From: Clostridia bacterium
Lineage (GTDB): Bacteria > Bacillota > Clostridia > Lachnospirales > Lachnospiraceae
NCBI GenBank assembly: GCA_910574255.1
Contig: CAJTAK010000004.1
Span: forward strand, 372,516 to 405,744
Length of the DNA stretch: 33,229 nucleotides
Direction: 5' to 3'
Numbering within the stretch: position 1 is the first letter of the stretch; each line of letters begins with the position of its first letter. This document shows positions 1 to 8,156 of the stretch, one piece after another. The notes beneath the pieces are model-generated. The model saw nothing but the letters and a program-made list of their open reading frames with translations, was not told where the DNA came from and made no database searches. Both the position numbers and the translations under genes were made by a program.

Positions 1-2
1 TC

Positions 3-530
3 CGGTGCTGTATTCGGGACATTGCTGTTATTGAGCTTTTATTCGCTACTGGAATGCGTATATCTGAACTATGCTCTTTGCGCCCGGTAAACATAGATTT
101 TATCAGTAACAATATTTTGATTTATGGTAAAGGAGCCAAAGAGAGAATCCTGCAGATTGGTAATCCAGAGGTTCTCTCGGCTCTTTCTTTATATCATGGG
201 ACTTTTAAGTCTGATATTGATACTTGTGGGTATTTTTTTGTAAATAGACTGCAGAAGAAATTGTCAGATCAGTCCGTCCGCTATATGATTATACGTTATG
301 CCAAACTTGCTGGAATTGAACAGCATTTGACACCACATATGTTCCGACACTCTTTTGCTACTCTGCTTTTGGAGCAGGATGTGGATATTCGGTATATACA
401 AAGAATGTTGGGACATAGTTCTATAAGCACAACAGAAATTTATACACATGTGTCGAATGTTAAGCAAAAGGATATTTTGTTTAATAAACATCCCCGAAAT
501 CTGATGGAGCTTATAAAGGATAATATATGA
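3..530 (+). CDS. Tyrosine recombinase (phage integrase family), 5'-truncated by window edge
   Basis: This is the catalytic half of a site-specific tyrosine recombinase. The reading frame is open from base 3, so the N-terminal DNA-binding domain lies outside the window. All catalytic residues of the family are visible in order: Arg in TGMRISEL, Lys in GKGAKER, His and Arg in HMFRHSFAT, His in LGHSS, and the nucleophilic Tyr in TTEIYTHV. The protein is XerC/XerD-like in spacing. Its last codons and stop overlap a 29-bp palindrome (513-541) that recurs inverted at 5527-5555. It could therefore act on that site, either for integration of the island or for inversion of the segment between the copies. 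The family call is secure. The substrate site is inferred. Confidence 0.95.
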   Translation, partial: RCCIRDIAVIELLFATGMRISELCSLRPVNIDFISNNILIYGKGAKERILQIGNPEVLSALSLYHGTFKSDIDTCGYFFVNRLQKKLSDQSVRYMIIRYAKLAGIEQHLTPHMFRHSFATLLLEQDVDIRYIQRMLGHSSISTTEIYTHVSNVKQKDILFNKHPRNLMELIKDNI

Positions 531-541
531 TTATCTTTTAT
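513..541 (+). repeat. 29-bp palindromic site, copy A (putative recombination site)
   Basis: The site has 12-bp arms (ATAAAGGATAAT and ATTATCTTTTAT) around the 5-nt spacer ATATG, with one G-T mismatch in the arms. It covers the stop codon of the recombinase gene. The reverse complement of 5527-5555 matches it at 28 of 29 positions, including the asymmetric spacer; the flanks beyond do not match. Two inverted 11-12 bp arms around a short spacer is the usual core architecture for tyrosine recombinases, as in dif. Recombination at this site is inferred. Confidence 0.75.
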
Positions 542-599
542 TAGATTACAGGATAATATCTTGTTATTCAACACTATTCAAATTAATATGAGGAACGAT

Positions 600-3446
600 A
601 TGAGAAAGAAGGATTTTGAGTACAAAGTAGCACTTTCATTTGCGGGAGAGCAACGTGATTATGTTGAAAAAGTATCAAAAGAATTAACCAGACTTAATGT
701 TAAACATTTCTATGACTATAAAGAACAAGTTGATCTCTGGGGTAAAAATCTTATACAATATTTGGATAGCGTCTACTTCGAGAAAGCCTTGTATTTTGTT
801 CCATTTATTTCAGCAGAATACGTTGAAAAAGTATGGACAAGATTGGAAGTCAGTTCAGCTTTAGATCGAAACAAGAATGAATCACGCCCTAATTTTCAAC
901 AGTATATTCTCCCAGTACGGTTTGATGATACGAGAGTTCCTGGCCTTGTAGGAAGTATCGCTTATATTGATGCCAGAAAATCAACACCTCGAGAATTAGC
1001 CCGTATGATTTATGAAAAACTAAATGGGAATAAAAAAAAAGCAGAAACTGATAGCGAGGAAGATAACACACAATTTCTTCCTATAAATTACAATAATAAA
1101 ATCAATGCAGATAAGTTGAAGGCAATGGAAAATGTCTATTTGCTTCAAAATAAATCGCACGCAATGATTGTTTATGGCGAAAAAGGACTTGGGAAAAGAA
1201 GTTGTACTCAATGTTTTATACAAAAAAAGAAAAATGTTATAAAAATATATCCTAATCTGGAAAATCGATTTCAATTAGAATCAGTCATACATGCACTGAA
1301 ACTAGATACAAATGGTGTATCATCTGATTCGGACTTATGTTTTGAGGAAAAGATAAAAAAAGAATTTTTTGCTGTTTGTAAAAAGAAACCGATGATTGTT
1401 TATGTTGAAAAATTTCAAGATTTTGATTCTCAAACAGCCGCGTTTCTTGTCGAAATAACTGAAATATTATTGAGCCGCTTTCCAAACTTTCAAACATTCG
1501 TAATATTTGAATTAGATATCCAGGAAAACATGGATGCGCTTATTCCATTTTATAAATTTTCTCCAAGTCATACAGACTTTATATATTTTAACAGACTTGG
1601 CACTGAGGAATTAAAACATTACTTTTTTAAAGCATTAGGTAATATTAGTATATCCGATGAAAATCTAACATACATTTTAGATTCCTCTTTTGGAAATATT
1701 ATGTATCTAAACATAGCTATTAATTATTTAAAAGGAGAAAATTATATTCTACTTGACGCTGGGAAATATATCTGTGATACACTTCCATCCGGTATATTAG
1801 CGGATGTTTTAAAAGAATTTATTTTGCAGCGTTACGATAGACTGGATCAGACACTAAAAGAAGTGCTTTCAAAATCCTCTATCATAGGAAATGTCTTTAA
1901 TGCTGAACTGCTTTCAAAGCCATTCCAAATTATCAATGCGGATAATATGTTGCAAAAAATCGAGAAAATTTCTCAATTGATTATTCATCCGGATGATTTA
2001 ACATATTCTTTCGAAAATAATGATGTATATAATTTGATAAAAAACAGTATATCACCGGAGCTACAAAAAGAATGGCATGAAATTCTGGCAAACTATTATA
2101 AGAAGTTATTGAAAAAAGAACAGCGGCGCAAAGGTCTAAAAGCAATTGACCGCGAAATTGCTGCGTTATATCCTATTGCAAAACATTTCAAATATGCACA
2201 GAATTATGATGCCGCAATCATATATTACATTGAGCTAGTTTCAAAATATGAAAGAATTTCTGACTATATACATGAATTAGCTGCAATCCAAGATATCAAA
2301 TATATGTTAGAATATGTAGATTTAGATAGTCTCCATTTAGATTCTTTGGAATATAATGTTTTTAAAGCAGAAGCCGATTGTTACAGAAATATAGGTAATT
2401 ATTCAAAAGCCTGCCAGGTTTATGAAGAGTGCTTGGGTTATTTTGATATTGATGATTTTTCAGAATCTATAGTAGAACTCCTTTACCAGAAGGCTTATTG
2501 TTTATATATGAGCGGTGATTTGGATGGGACATTAAAGATATTGAATCATATAAAAGAACATTTTGAAAAAAATGAAATTTTCAATGTTTTTTATATAAAA
2601 TTACTTTCTTTACTAGCCTCTGTTTGTGACGCAACAGGTGATGAAGAAAGTCAAAAAAAATATTACACAAAGGCTCTGGAATTTTACAAAGATAAGCAAT
2701 ATGAGCAAGAATATTATGTTTTGCTACGTATGGCAAGTATGGTTTTTGGGGAAGAAATCGGAATCAATATGGAAAAAACTGCAGAAACATTTTTTAGAAA
2801 ACAAAATTCTACCAGATATCTGGCAGAGGTTCTACATAATATAGCTACTGACCATTTATATATGGATGAGTTAGAAAAAGTTTCGGAACCGATTAATGAG
2901 TCTATTGATTTGTTTGATTCTTTTGGAAGTATTGCCGTTCACTATCCCTTAAATACAAAAGGAATATTTAAAATGGTATTGGACGGCGATTATGAAACTG
3001 CTATTAGAATTTTTGAGCAAGCTCTACAGTATAAAGCAGAACCTTATTCTGAAATAGCAATCCGAACAAATATCTTAAATTGTATGAACGTATTGGGAAG
3101 GTTCAAAGAAGCATTGGAACAGCTGGCACAAATCGATAAGTTAATTAAGGAGCAAGAACCTCCGCATATTCCTGTATATACAATTTATCAAAATTTGAAC
3201 TGGGCATTTTATTTTTTTCATACAAAAGAGTTTGAGAAATGTTTACAAAAAATTGATGCATGTTCGAAACTCGACTATATGGAACCGCGTTTTAAATATA
3301 TATATAAATCCTTAAAATACAAAACCAAAAAAATGCTGGGTTTAAAAACTCGTAATACAGCAGGAACAGCAACAAAAAAAGTACACAAAAGATGCTTAGA
3401 AAACGGATTTTATTTTACAACACTCAGATTTTATGAAAGCATATAA
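600..3446 (+). CDS. TIR-STAND NTPase-TPR protein (NLR-like, putative antiphage sensor/effector)
   Basis: The product is 948 aa. Residues about 5-135 form a TIR domain of the TIR_2 type, with KVALSFAG at the first strand, a central W-G motif and a conserved Glu in WTRLEVSSAL. A P-loop NTPase follows, with Walker A near residues 193-201 (GEKGLGKRS), where the residue after Lys is Arg rather than Ser/Thr. The second half is helical and fits tetratricopeptide repeats. This is the layout of prokaryotic NLR-like proteins whose TIR domain cleaves NAD when the sensor is engaged. ATG at 600 is preferred because GAGGA lies 5 nt upstream; upstream TTG 561 and ATG 588 lack a good site. The gene is convergent with the ATP-grasp gene and lies 59 nt from palindrome copy A. 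Domain order is clear; the trigger is unknown. Confidence 0.85.
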   Translation: MRKKDFEYKVALSFAGEQRDYVEKVSKELTRLNVKHFYDYKEQVDLWGKNLIQYLDSVYFEKALYFVPFISAEYVEKVWTRLEVSSALDRNKNESRPNFQQYILPVRFDDTRVPGLVGSIAYIDARKSTPRELARMIYEKLNGNKKKAETDSEEDNTQFLPINYNNKINADKLKAMENVYLLQNKSHAMIVYGEKGLGKRSCTQCFIQKKKNVIKIYPNLENRFQLESVIHALKLDTNGVSSDSDLCFEEKIKKEFFAVCKKKPMIVYVEKFQDFDSQTAAFLVEITEILLSRFPNFQTFVIFELDIQENMDALIPFYKFSPSHTDFIYFNRLGTEELKHYFFKALGNISISDENLTYILDSSFGNIMYLNIAINYLKGENYILLDAGKYICDTLPSGILADVLKEFILQRYDRLDQTLKEVLSKSSIIGNVFNAELLSKPFQIINADNMLQKIEKISQLIIHPDDLTYSFENNDVYNLIKNSISPELQKEWHEILANYYKKLLKKEQRRKGLKAIDREIAALYPIAKHFKYAQNYDAAIIYYIELVSKYERISDYIHELAAIQDIKYMLEYVDLDSLHLDSLEYNVFKAEADCYRNIGNYSKACQVYEECLGYFDIDDFSESIVELLYQKAYCLYMSGDLDGTLKILNHIKEHFEKNEIFNVFYIKLLSLLASVCDATGDEESQKKYYTKALEFYKDKQYEQEYYVLLRMASMVFGEEIGINMEKTAETFFRKQNSTRYLAEVLHNIATDHLYMDELEKVSEPINESIDLFDSFGSIAVHYPLNTKGIFKMVLDGDYETAIRIFEQALQYKAEPYSEIAIRTNILNCMNVLGRFKEALEQLAQIDKLIKEQEPPHIPVYTIYQNLNWAFYFFHTKEFEKCLQKIDACSKLDYMEPRFKYIYKSLKYKTKKMLGLKTRNTAGTATKKVHKRCLENGFYFTTLRFYESI

Positions 3447-3452
3447 AGAGCG

Positions 3453-3482
3453 ACAAGCAAGACTTTCAGTGGTCTTGCTTGT
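3453..3482. terminator. Hairpin between convergent genes, probable bidirectional terminator
   Basis: A perfect 11-bp stem, ACAAGCAAGAC with GTCTTGCTTGT, and an 8-nt loop lie between the TIR-STAND gene (+) and the ATP-grasp gene (-). The stop codon of the minus gene is inside the hairpin. There is no strong T tract on either side, so termination may be weak. Confidence 0.6.
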
Positions 3483-4461
3483 TATAGCGCCGCAGAGCAT
3501 TATAAAGTATTTCTTCTAATATTTTCCCAAGATCGTATTTACCATATTCGCAACATTTTGCGAATCCACTTCCATAATCCACGTTTGGAAGTGGCGTAAG
3601 TTCCAGTAAATAATATTGCTCATTGGAGTCTACTCTGTAGTCTGCCCGGCTATAATCATTACATCCTAAGAATTGATGAAGCTTCTTGGCATCCTCTTGC
3701 ATACACTCAATAATATGATTTGGTAAAACAGCTGGAATTTTGGTACATGTATCAGAATATTTATCTTCTGCACTGAAAATACCAAGATGAGTTTTTCCCT
3801 TTCGGACAATTTCAACTGTTCCAACTGGCTTTGTGTTTGCTCCGTCATATAACAGAGCAACTGCAAACTCTCTTCCGTCAATATAGGTCTCACATAATAG
3901 AGTCTGCTGGTATTCTGCACTTAATTTTTCAAAAGCCAGTTCTAAGTCTTTTTCAGTCTTTGCAAGTATTACCCCAGAACTGCTTCCTTCATAATTTGGT
4001 TTTAGTATCCATGGCCCTTTCAACAATTTAGCAGCCTCTCTAACATCCTCTGTACAATCCACCTTGTGGTAAGGGGGTGTTGGTATATTCAAATGTTCAG
4101 CTATAATTTTTGTATGTAACTTGTTTAATGTTAAGTTCAACGCATATGCATCTGAGCCTGAATATGGAATGGCATTTATTTCAAATAGCGATGGAAGCCA
4201 GCCTTCTCGGTTTCGGCTGAGTATTCCTTCAGCAGTATTCATAACAATATCTAATTGAGGGAATGTACCATCTTTAAACATTCTGTTTATCTTTTGATAA
4301 TTGCCCAGCAAATATACAATATGCCCCCGCTCTTCAAGGAGTTCTTTTATCATTTTGATTTCGAACAACATACTAAAATCACAGTGAGAAAAACCTTCTG
4401 CAGATATACTGTAATCCTCTTTTACATCATATGCAATTCCGATGCGTAGCTTTTTCTTCAT
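3466..4461 (-). CDS. ATP-grasp ligase, D-Ala-D-Ala ligase-like
   Basis: The product is 331 aa and resembles the D-alanine-D-alanine ligase fold of the ATP-grasp superfamily. Visible landmarks are GPWILKPNYEGSSSGV (nucleotide-binding loop), GREFAVALL, and near the C-terminus the metal-binding segment YYLLELTPLPN. The family activates a carboxylate with ATP as an acyl phosphate and joins it to an amine. ATG 4461 is chosen over ATG 4479 because AGGAG sits just upstream of it. It follows the radical SAM gene by 27 nt. A D-Ala ligase role in cell-wall synthesis is unlikely in this setting; ligation of the radical SAM product (possibly beta-lysine) to another molecule is the more attractive guess. 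The substrate cannot be read from the sequence. Confidence 0.85.
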   Translation of the reverse strand: MKKKLRIGIAYDVKEDYSISAEGFSHCDFSMLFEIKMIKELLEERGHIVYLLGNYQKINRMFKDGTFPQLDIVMNTAEGILSRNREGWLPSLFEINAIPYSGSDAYALNLTLNKLHTKIIAEHLNIPTPPYHKVDCTEDVREAAKLLKGPWILKPNYEGSSSGVILAKTEKDLELAFEKLSAEYQQTLLCETYIDGREFAVALLYDGANTKPVGTVEIVRKGKTHLGIFSAEDKYSDTCTKIPAVLPNHIIECMQEDAKKLHQFLGCNDYSRADYRVDSNEQYYLLELTPLPNVDYGSGFAKCCEYGKYDLGKILEEILYNALRRYNKQDH

Positions 4462-4488
4462 GTTTTCTCCTAATTTCATTTTAAAAAT

Positions 4489-5472
4489 CTATTTGTCCGT
4501 TTTGTAGGAACACTGTCCGTTGCTGTTTGATAGATAGAACATATCCCCATCTACTTTATTTATAGAACATGGAGCTAATACCATTTTCCCCATTTCGGGT
4601 GTATCTACAACGAATTTTGGCACTGCGAAACCGCTGACTTGGTTACACAATTTATTGATTATATCAATACCTTTGCGGACATCAGCAATAAAATCCTCGC
4701 ATCCTCTTACTTGGTCACATTGATATAAGTAATATGGCTTTACTTTTATCTGAATCAATTGTTCAAACAAATTTTTTAAGACATTATAGTTATCGTTAAT
4801 CCCTTTTAGGAAAACAGATTGGCTTCCCAAAGGGATTCCTGCATCTGCCAGTGATAAGATAGCTTCCTTGCTACTTGGAGTTAACTCATCGGGGTGGTTT
4901 ATATGTATGTTTATATATAGACGGTTAAAAGTTCTCAATGCTTCGATTAGTTCTCCATCTATTCTTTTTGGGAGAGTGATTGGGATTCTGGTTCCAACCC
5001 TTATAACTTTTACATTGTCTATTTTTTCTATCTCCCATAATATAGAAAAAATCTTTTTTGTGCTTAAAATCAAGGGATCTCCACCTGTTACCAGAACATC
5101 GTTTATCTCAGGATGTTTCTTGATATAATCTAGTATTTTCTCAAAATTATCAAACCTGATTTCACCGCTTCGGGTAATACGCTGCCTTGTGCAGAACTGG
5201 CAATAACATGCGCATTGGCCAGTTGCTATTATAATTACCTTGCTTTTATATCTGTGAATGAGATTGGGAATAGGCATATATGTCTCTTCCTGCAGGTAGT
5301 CATTTAAAAAATGAAAATCACACATGGGAGTATGCGGTATAAATTGCTTTTGAAGTGCGATGCTATGTGTGGTTTCTATTAAATTGTTCATGTATGGTGT
5401 TAAATGAAGCGATTGCCTATCGATGAAATGGCTATCTGTTATACAATTCTGAAGTTCTTCTTCCCATGTCAT
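4489..5472 (-). CDS. KamA-family radical SAM enzyme, probable lysine 2,3-aminomutase
   Basis: The product is 327 aa, the short form of the family (near EpmB in length, shorter than clostridial LAM). The radical SAM Cys motif CxxxCxxC is C87-C91-C94, followed by VTGGDPLI. The PLP lysine is K296 in TPEMGK. D253 (in YQCDQ) and D290 (in FVVDTPEMGK) align with the two Asp residues that in known LAM hold the lysine side-chain amine; glutamate 2,3-aminomutases differ there. Conversion of L-lysine to beta-lysine is therefore expected. ATG 5472 is preferred over 5541 because GGAGA precedes it. It starts 55 nt from palindrome copy B and 72 nt after the thymidylate-synthase homologue, in the same direction. 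Confidence 0.88.
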   Translation of the reverse strand: MTWEEELQNCITDSHFIDRQSLHLTPYMNNLIETTHSIALQKQFIPHTPMCDFHFLNDYLQEETYMPIPNLIHRYKSKVIIIATGQCACYCQFCTRQRITRSGEIRFDNFEKILDYIKKHPEINDVLVTGGDPLILSTKKIFSILWEIEKIDNVKVIRVGTRIPITLPKRIDGELIEALRTFNRLYINIHINHPDELTPSSKEAILSLADAGIPLGSQSVFLKGINDNYNVLKNLFEQLIQIKVKPYYLYQCDQVRGCEDFIADVRKGIDIINKLCNQVSGFAVPKFVVDTPEMGKMVLAPCSINKVDGDMFYLSNSNGQCSYKTDK

Positions 5473-5526
5473 AATAATATTCTCCAATATTTTTGTCTTT
5501 TGGCTAATGAAAAAAAGTAACATTTT

Positions 5527-5555
5527 ATAAAGGATAATCATATATTATCCTTTAT
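5527..5555 (-). repeat. 29-bp palindromic site, copy B (putative recombination site)
   Basis: The site has perfect 12-bp arms, ATAAAGGATAAT and ATTATCCTTTAT, around a 5-nt spacer. In reverse complement it differs from copy A (513-541) at one base. It contains the stop codon of the thymidylate-synthase homologue, mirroring copy A, which contains the recombinase stop. Because both genes end inside the palindrome, a flip between the copies would leave both coding ends essentially unchanged. Confidence 0.75.
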
Positions 5556-6549
5556 TCATAAATATTCTATTTTTCCACCGTTCCCACATTATAACATACA
5601 ATCTATTACTACATTTTTCAATCAACTCATCTGCCAAATCATATTTTTTATCCTTTTGTGCCACATATGCCGAAATAATCAACATGATATTATTATAGGA
5701 AATAAATTCCGAGTCCAATTGCGCTAACGAATAAATAACATCTTCTGTAACATCTTTTATTGCTAATGCTTTCATTCTCTGATATATTTCTTTAAATATC
5801 TTTTCTGATTCTGCCTTACTTAAAACCAAGGAATCCGTATTTTCTATTTCCGTTCCTTCCCCTATACCAATCTTTAAGGAATCACGGTTATATAAATGCA
5901 AACTGTCGCTATAATGATTATAAGATCCAACAGCCACATCAAGCCACCCTGCCAAAATCTCTTGTAACCCTGTAAATTGTACAAAATTATATGGCATCCC
6001 TAATAGCACATCATTACTACGCATAATTTGTGACCACTCTAATTTTCCCTGTCTTATTTTTAACATAGAACAAATATTACATGGAATATCCTCATCTCGT
6101 GGTTGTCCATTTTCTATAGGAAAGTCTATTTTTGTATCATATATTTGAATTACCACCTGTCTGCTTTCCGGCACATTTTGTAATGCCCGATACGCTGCAA
6201 ACAGTTGATCAAAACCATAATGTGAACGAATTCTCTTCCCATACGCACCATGATAAAATTCACCTTTTCCCGCAAATTTCTCAAGTTTGGGATTCCAAAA
6301 GTTGATTATATCGGAGCGATCATCTCCATTCATAATCCACACCAGCTCTGCTAAAGCGTATCCTATACTAACTGGAGGTACTCTATCATAAATCCATTTT
6401 TGTCTAGGTTCTTCTATCGAAATAAAAGAATGAAGAATCTCATATACCCCACCTGTCCTACCTTCAACAAGTTCTTTTTGTTGTAAAAGCAAATTCGCTG
6501 CTTTTATCCAGACTTCATTTGCTGTCCTTCCTGCAATATATTCAGCCAC
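5545..6549 (-). CDS. Thymidylate synthase homologue (dUMP methylase or hydroxymethylase)
   Basis: The product is 334 aa and ThyA-like. Visible family residues are GRTG near 30-33, Glu69, Trp85, Tyr103 in AYGKR, the nucleophile Cys157 in PCN, Arg177 in MRSND, and LGMPYN with Asn188. That Asn position selects a uracil base; dCMP hydroxymethylases carry Asp there. The substrate is therefore predicted to be dUMP, giving dTMP or 5-hydroxymethyl-dUMP. Start is GTG 6549 with AGGGG upstream, 1 nt after the stop of the preceding gene. As part of an operon with a nucleotide kinase and an hmdU-kinase-like gene, a role in making a modified nucleotide is more likely than in dTMP supply. Methylation versus hydroxymethylation cannot be settled by reading. 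Confidence 0.88.
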   Translation of the reverse strand: MAEYIAGRTANEVWIKAANLLLQQKELVEGRTGGVYEILHSFISIEEPRQKWIYDRVPPVSIGYALAELVWIMNGDDRSDIINFWNPKLEKFAGKGEFYHGAYGKRIRSHYGFDQLFAAYRALQNVPESRQVVIQIYDTKIDFPIENGQPRDEDIPCNICSMLKIRQGKLEWSQIMRSNDVLLGMPYNFVQFTGLQEILAGWLDVAVGSYNHYSDSLHLYNRDSLKIGIGEGTEIENTDSLVLSKAESEKIFKEIYQRMKALAIKDVTEDVIYSLAQLDSEFISYNNIMLIISAYVAQKDKKYDLADELIEKCSNRLYVIMWERWKNRIFMNKG

Positions 6550-6550
6550 T

Positions 6551-7537
6551 TTATACCCCTTTACTGATACAGAGCTTATTATTTATTCCCCATTTAGGAG
6601 GATAAAAATAGGCAATATTTTCTAGGTTTCGATTAACATATTGTTGTTTTATTCTTCTTCTGTCATTTAATCCACATATATCTGGATGCGCAATCCTGGC
6701 ATATTTATCTGTCTCACAAAATAAATTTTGGCAATCTATCATCTGAAGTTTTCTACCAAATAATGTTTTGAACTTTAATCCTCTTTTTTCAAACTCTTCT
6801 TCTTGCCTTTCTGTTACATATTTAATAATATCTTCATATTCTAATCCTTTTAAATCCTTAAAACATTTTATTATTCCGTTTTTAGCACCAGGACCAGCTA
6901 CGACAAATGACATCTCACTAAAATCACACAGTTCGCTATAGTTAATATCAATTGCAAACTGATAGGCCAAAAATGAACCTATTGTGGGGTAACTTAATAA
7001 AATTTCATATAAATCTTTCAAACTCTTAGCTTTTGCTATCTTCTTTGCTATTCCTGTTTGCATCATGTTCTCTAAAAGTTTCAAATTATTTTGATGTTTT
7101 TTATTAAAGCCAAAACAACTTTTTCCTGATGGCATTATATATGCTGCAGAATATATTTTTTCTTTATTAACAAGTTTCTGCGTTAATAATTGATTGTAAA
7201 TACTATAATCATATGTCTTATAGGAAATTTCCCCTAATTTTTTTTCTAAATATTCCCATGTTTCAATTTTGTTGAATAATTTAAAAAGTATAATTCTAAA
7301 GCATTGATCTTCTGGAGAATATTGATTATTATCATATATAACATTTTTTATTAAGTACTGGCTAACACGATCTGAAGCTCTATATGCATTCGTAAATTTA
7401 TATGTTTTTAAAATTTCATCATCAGTCCATGGAAACATTTTATTTTCTATACGACTATAAAAAACTTCTTGACGTTCTGTTGCAAACCTCCAATATGTGT
7501 CGTAAACCGGCGTTGGAACCAAATCTTTAAACCCCAT
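6551..7537 (-). CDS. 5-hmdU DNA kinase helical-domain / aGPT-PPlase-like protein
   Basis: The product is 328 aa. Segments such as TPVYDTYWRFATERQ, PWTDDEILKTYKFTNAYR, SYPTIGSFLAYQFA, FVVAGPGA, and late LIDCQNLFCETDKYAR-like and YPPKWGIN-like stretches fit the family known as HMUDK_hel (nucleotide kinase domain-containing / aGPT-PPlase). Phage members act in making hypermodified thymine from 5-hydroxymethyl-dU. They are related to helical DNA glycosylase folds and are proposed to phosphorylate the hydroxymethyl group or replace the resulting pyrophosphate. ATG 7537 has GGAG about 10 nt upstream, and the gap from the previous gene is 5 nt. Family membership is based on remembered consensus, so the exact sub-clade is uncertain; whether it acts on DNA or free nucleotide here is unknown. 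Confidence 0.8.
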   Translation of the reverse strand: MGFKDLVPTPVYDTYWRFATERQEVFYSRIENKMFPWTDDEILKTYKFTNAYRASDRVSQYLIKNVIYDNNQYSPEDQCFRIILFKLFNKIETWEYLEKKLGEISYKTYDYSIYNQLLTQKLVNKEKIYSAAYIMPSGKSCFGFNKKHQNNLKLLENMMQTGIAKKIAKAKSLKDLYEILLSYPTIGSFLAYQFAIDINYSELCDFSEMSFVVAGPGAKNGIIKCFKDLKGLEYEDIIKYVTERQEEEFEKRGLKFKTLFGRKLQMIDCQNLFCETDKYARIAHPDICGLNDRRRIKQQYVNRNLENIAYFYPPKWGINNKLCISKGV

Positions 7538-7542
7538 AATAT

Positions 7543-8136
7543 CTAATCTCCAAAAATATCATTATATATATTGCTTACCACTTTTTCTAAATTTCCATTA
7601 TTACTTATTTTAATACATTTTGATTCCTTTTCAGCCATTTCTTGATACTTTTTAATAATCAAAGTTTCCTTTTTTATATCATAGTCTTTACTCCTTACAC
7701 TACGTTCTAATAAATAAATTTTCCTTATATCTATATTTCTCCAAAACAATAACTCTGGAACAATAATTGATTGTATAATCTCTTCTTCTACCCCTCCAGC
7801 CGAACCATATACATATGTTGACCACCAAAAACGATCCAATAGGACAATATAATTGTTCCTGCTTAGCGGTATCAATTTGCGTTGAATCAAATCAATGTGA
7901 GCTGCTATATGAAGTAATTGCAAACTTGCTTCATTGACCGGTTTATCAAAGTAATCCTCTATATGATGGTGAATATTGTATACTAGACTGCCGAGCGTTC
8001 TTGGTTCATGCCCCGGAAACGCAAGAGCAATACAATTATCATCTCTTTCATCTTTTATTTTTCTATAAAGTTCTTCAATAATTGTTGTTTTTCCGACATT
8101 ATCAATTCCTTCAAAAATATAAACACCTGCATACAT
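7543..8136 (-). CDS. Thymidylate kinase-like deoxynucleotide kinase
   Basis: The product is 197 aa. The P-loop is GIDNVGKTT (residues 10-18), following the family's usual FEG; the DR motif is D101-R102-F103 with Ser at 106. This is the dTMP kinase layout, transferring phosphate from ATP to a deoxynucleoside monophosphate. ATG 8136 is preferred over GTG 8154, since AAAGG lies upstream and family members start just before the FEG strand. Between the thymidylate synthase homologue and the TIR-SLOG gene it probably phosphorylates the modified dUMP product. It is slightly short for a housekeeping Tmk, and the first P-loop positions (IDN) differ from the usual (LDG). Confidence 0.87.
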   Translation of the reverse strand: MYAGVYIFEGIDNVGKTTIIEELYRKIKDERDDNCIALAFPGHEPRTLGSLVYNIHHHIEDYFDKPVNEASLQLLHIAAHIDLIQRKLIPLSRNNYIVLLDRFWWSTYVYGSAGGVEEEIIQSIIVPELLFWRNIDIRKIYLLERSVRSKDYDIKKETLIIKKYQEMAEKESKCIKISNNGNLEKVVSNIYNDIFGD

Positions 8137-8156
8137 CTTTCTATAGCCTTTCACTT

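Noticed and set aside
551..560. Extra GGATAATATC next to palindrome copy A as a third recombination site
   Set aside because: Only ten bases match one half of the site and there is no second arm.
3466..4461. Vancomycin-type D-Ala-D-Lac/Ser ligase
   Set aside because: No VanS/VanR, VanH, VanX or VanT neighbours, and the context is nucleotide and radical SAM enzymes.
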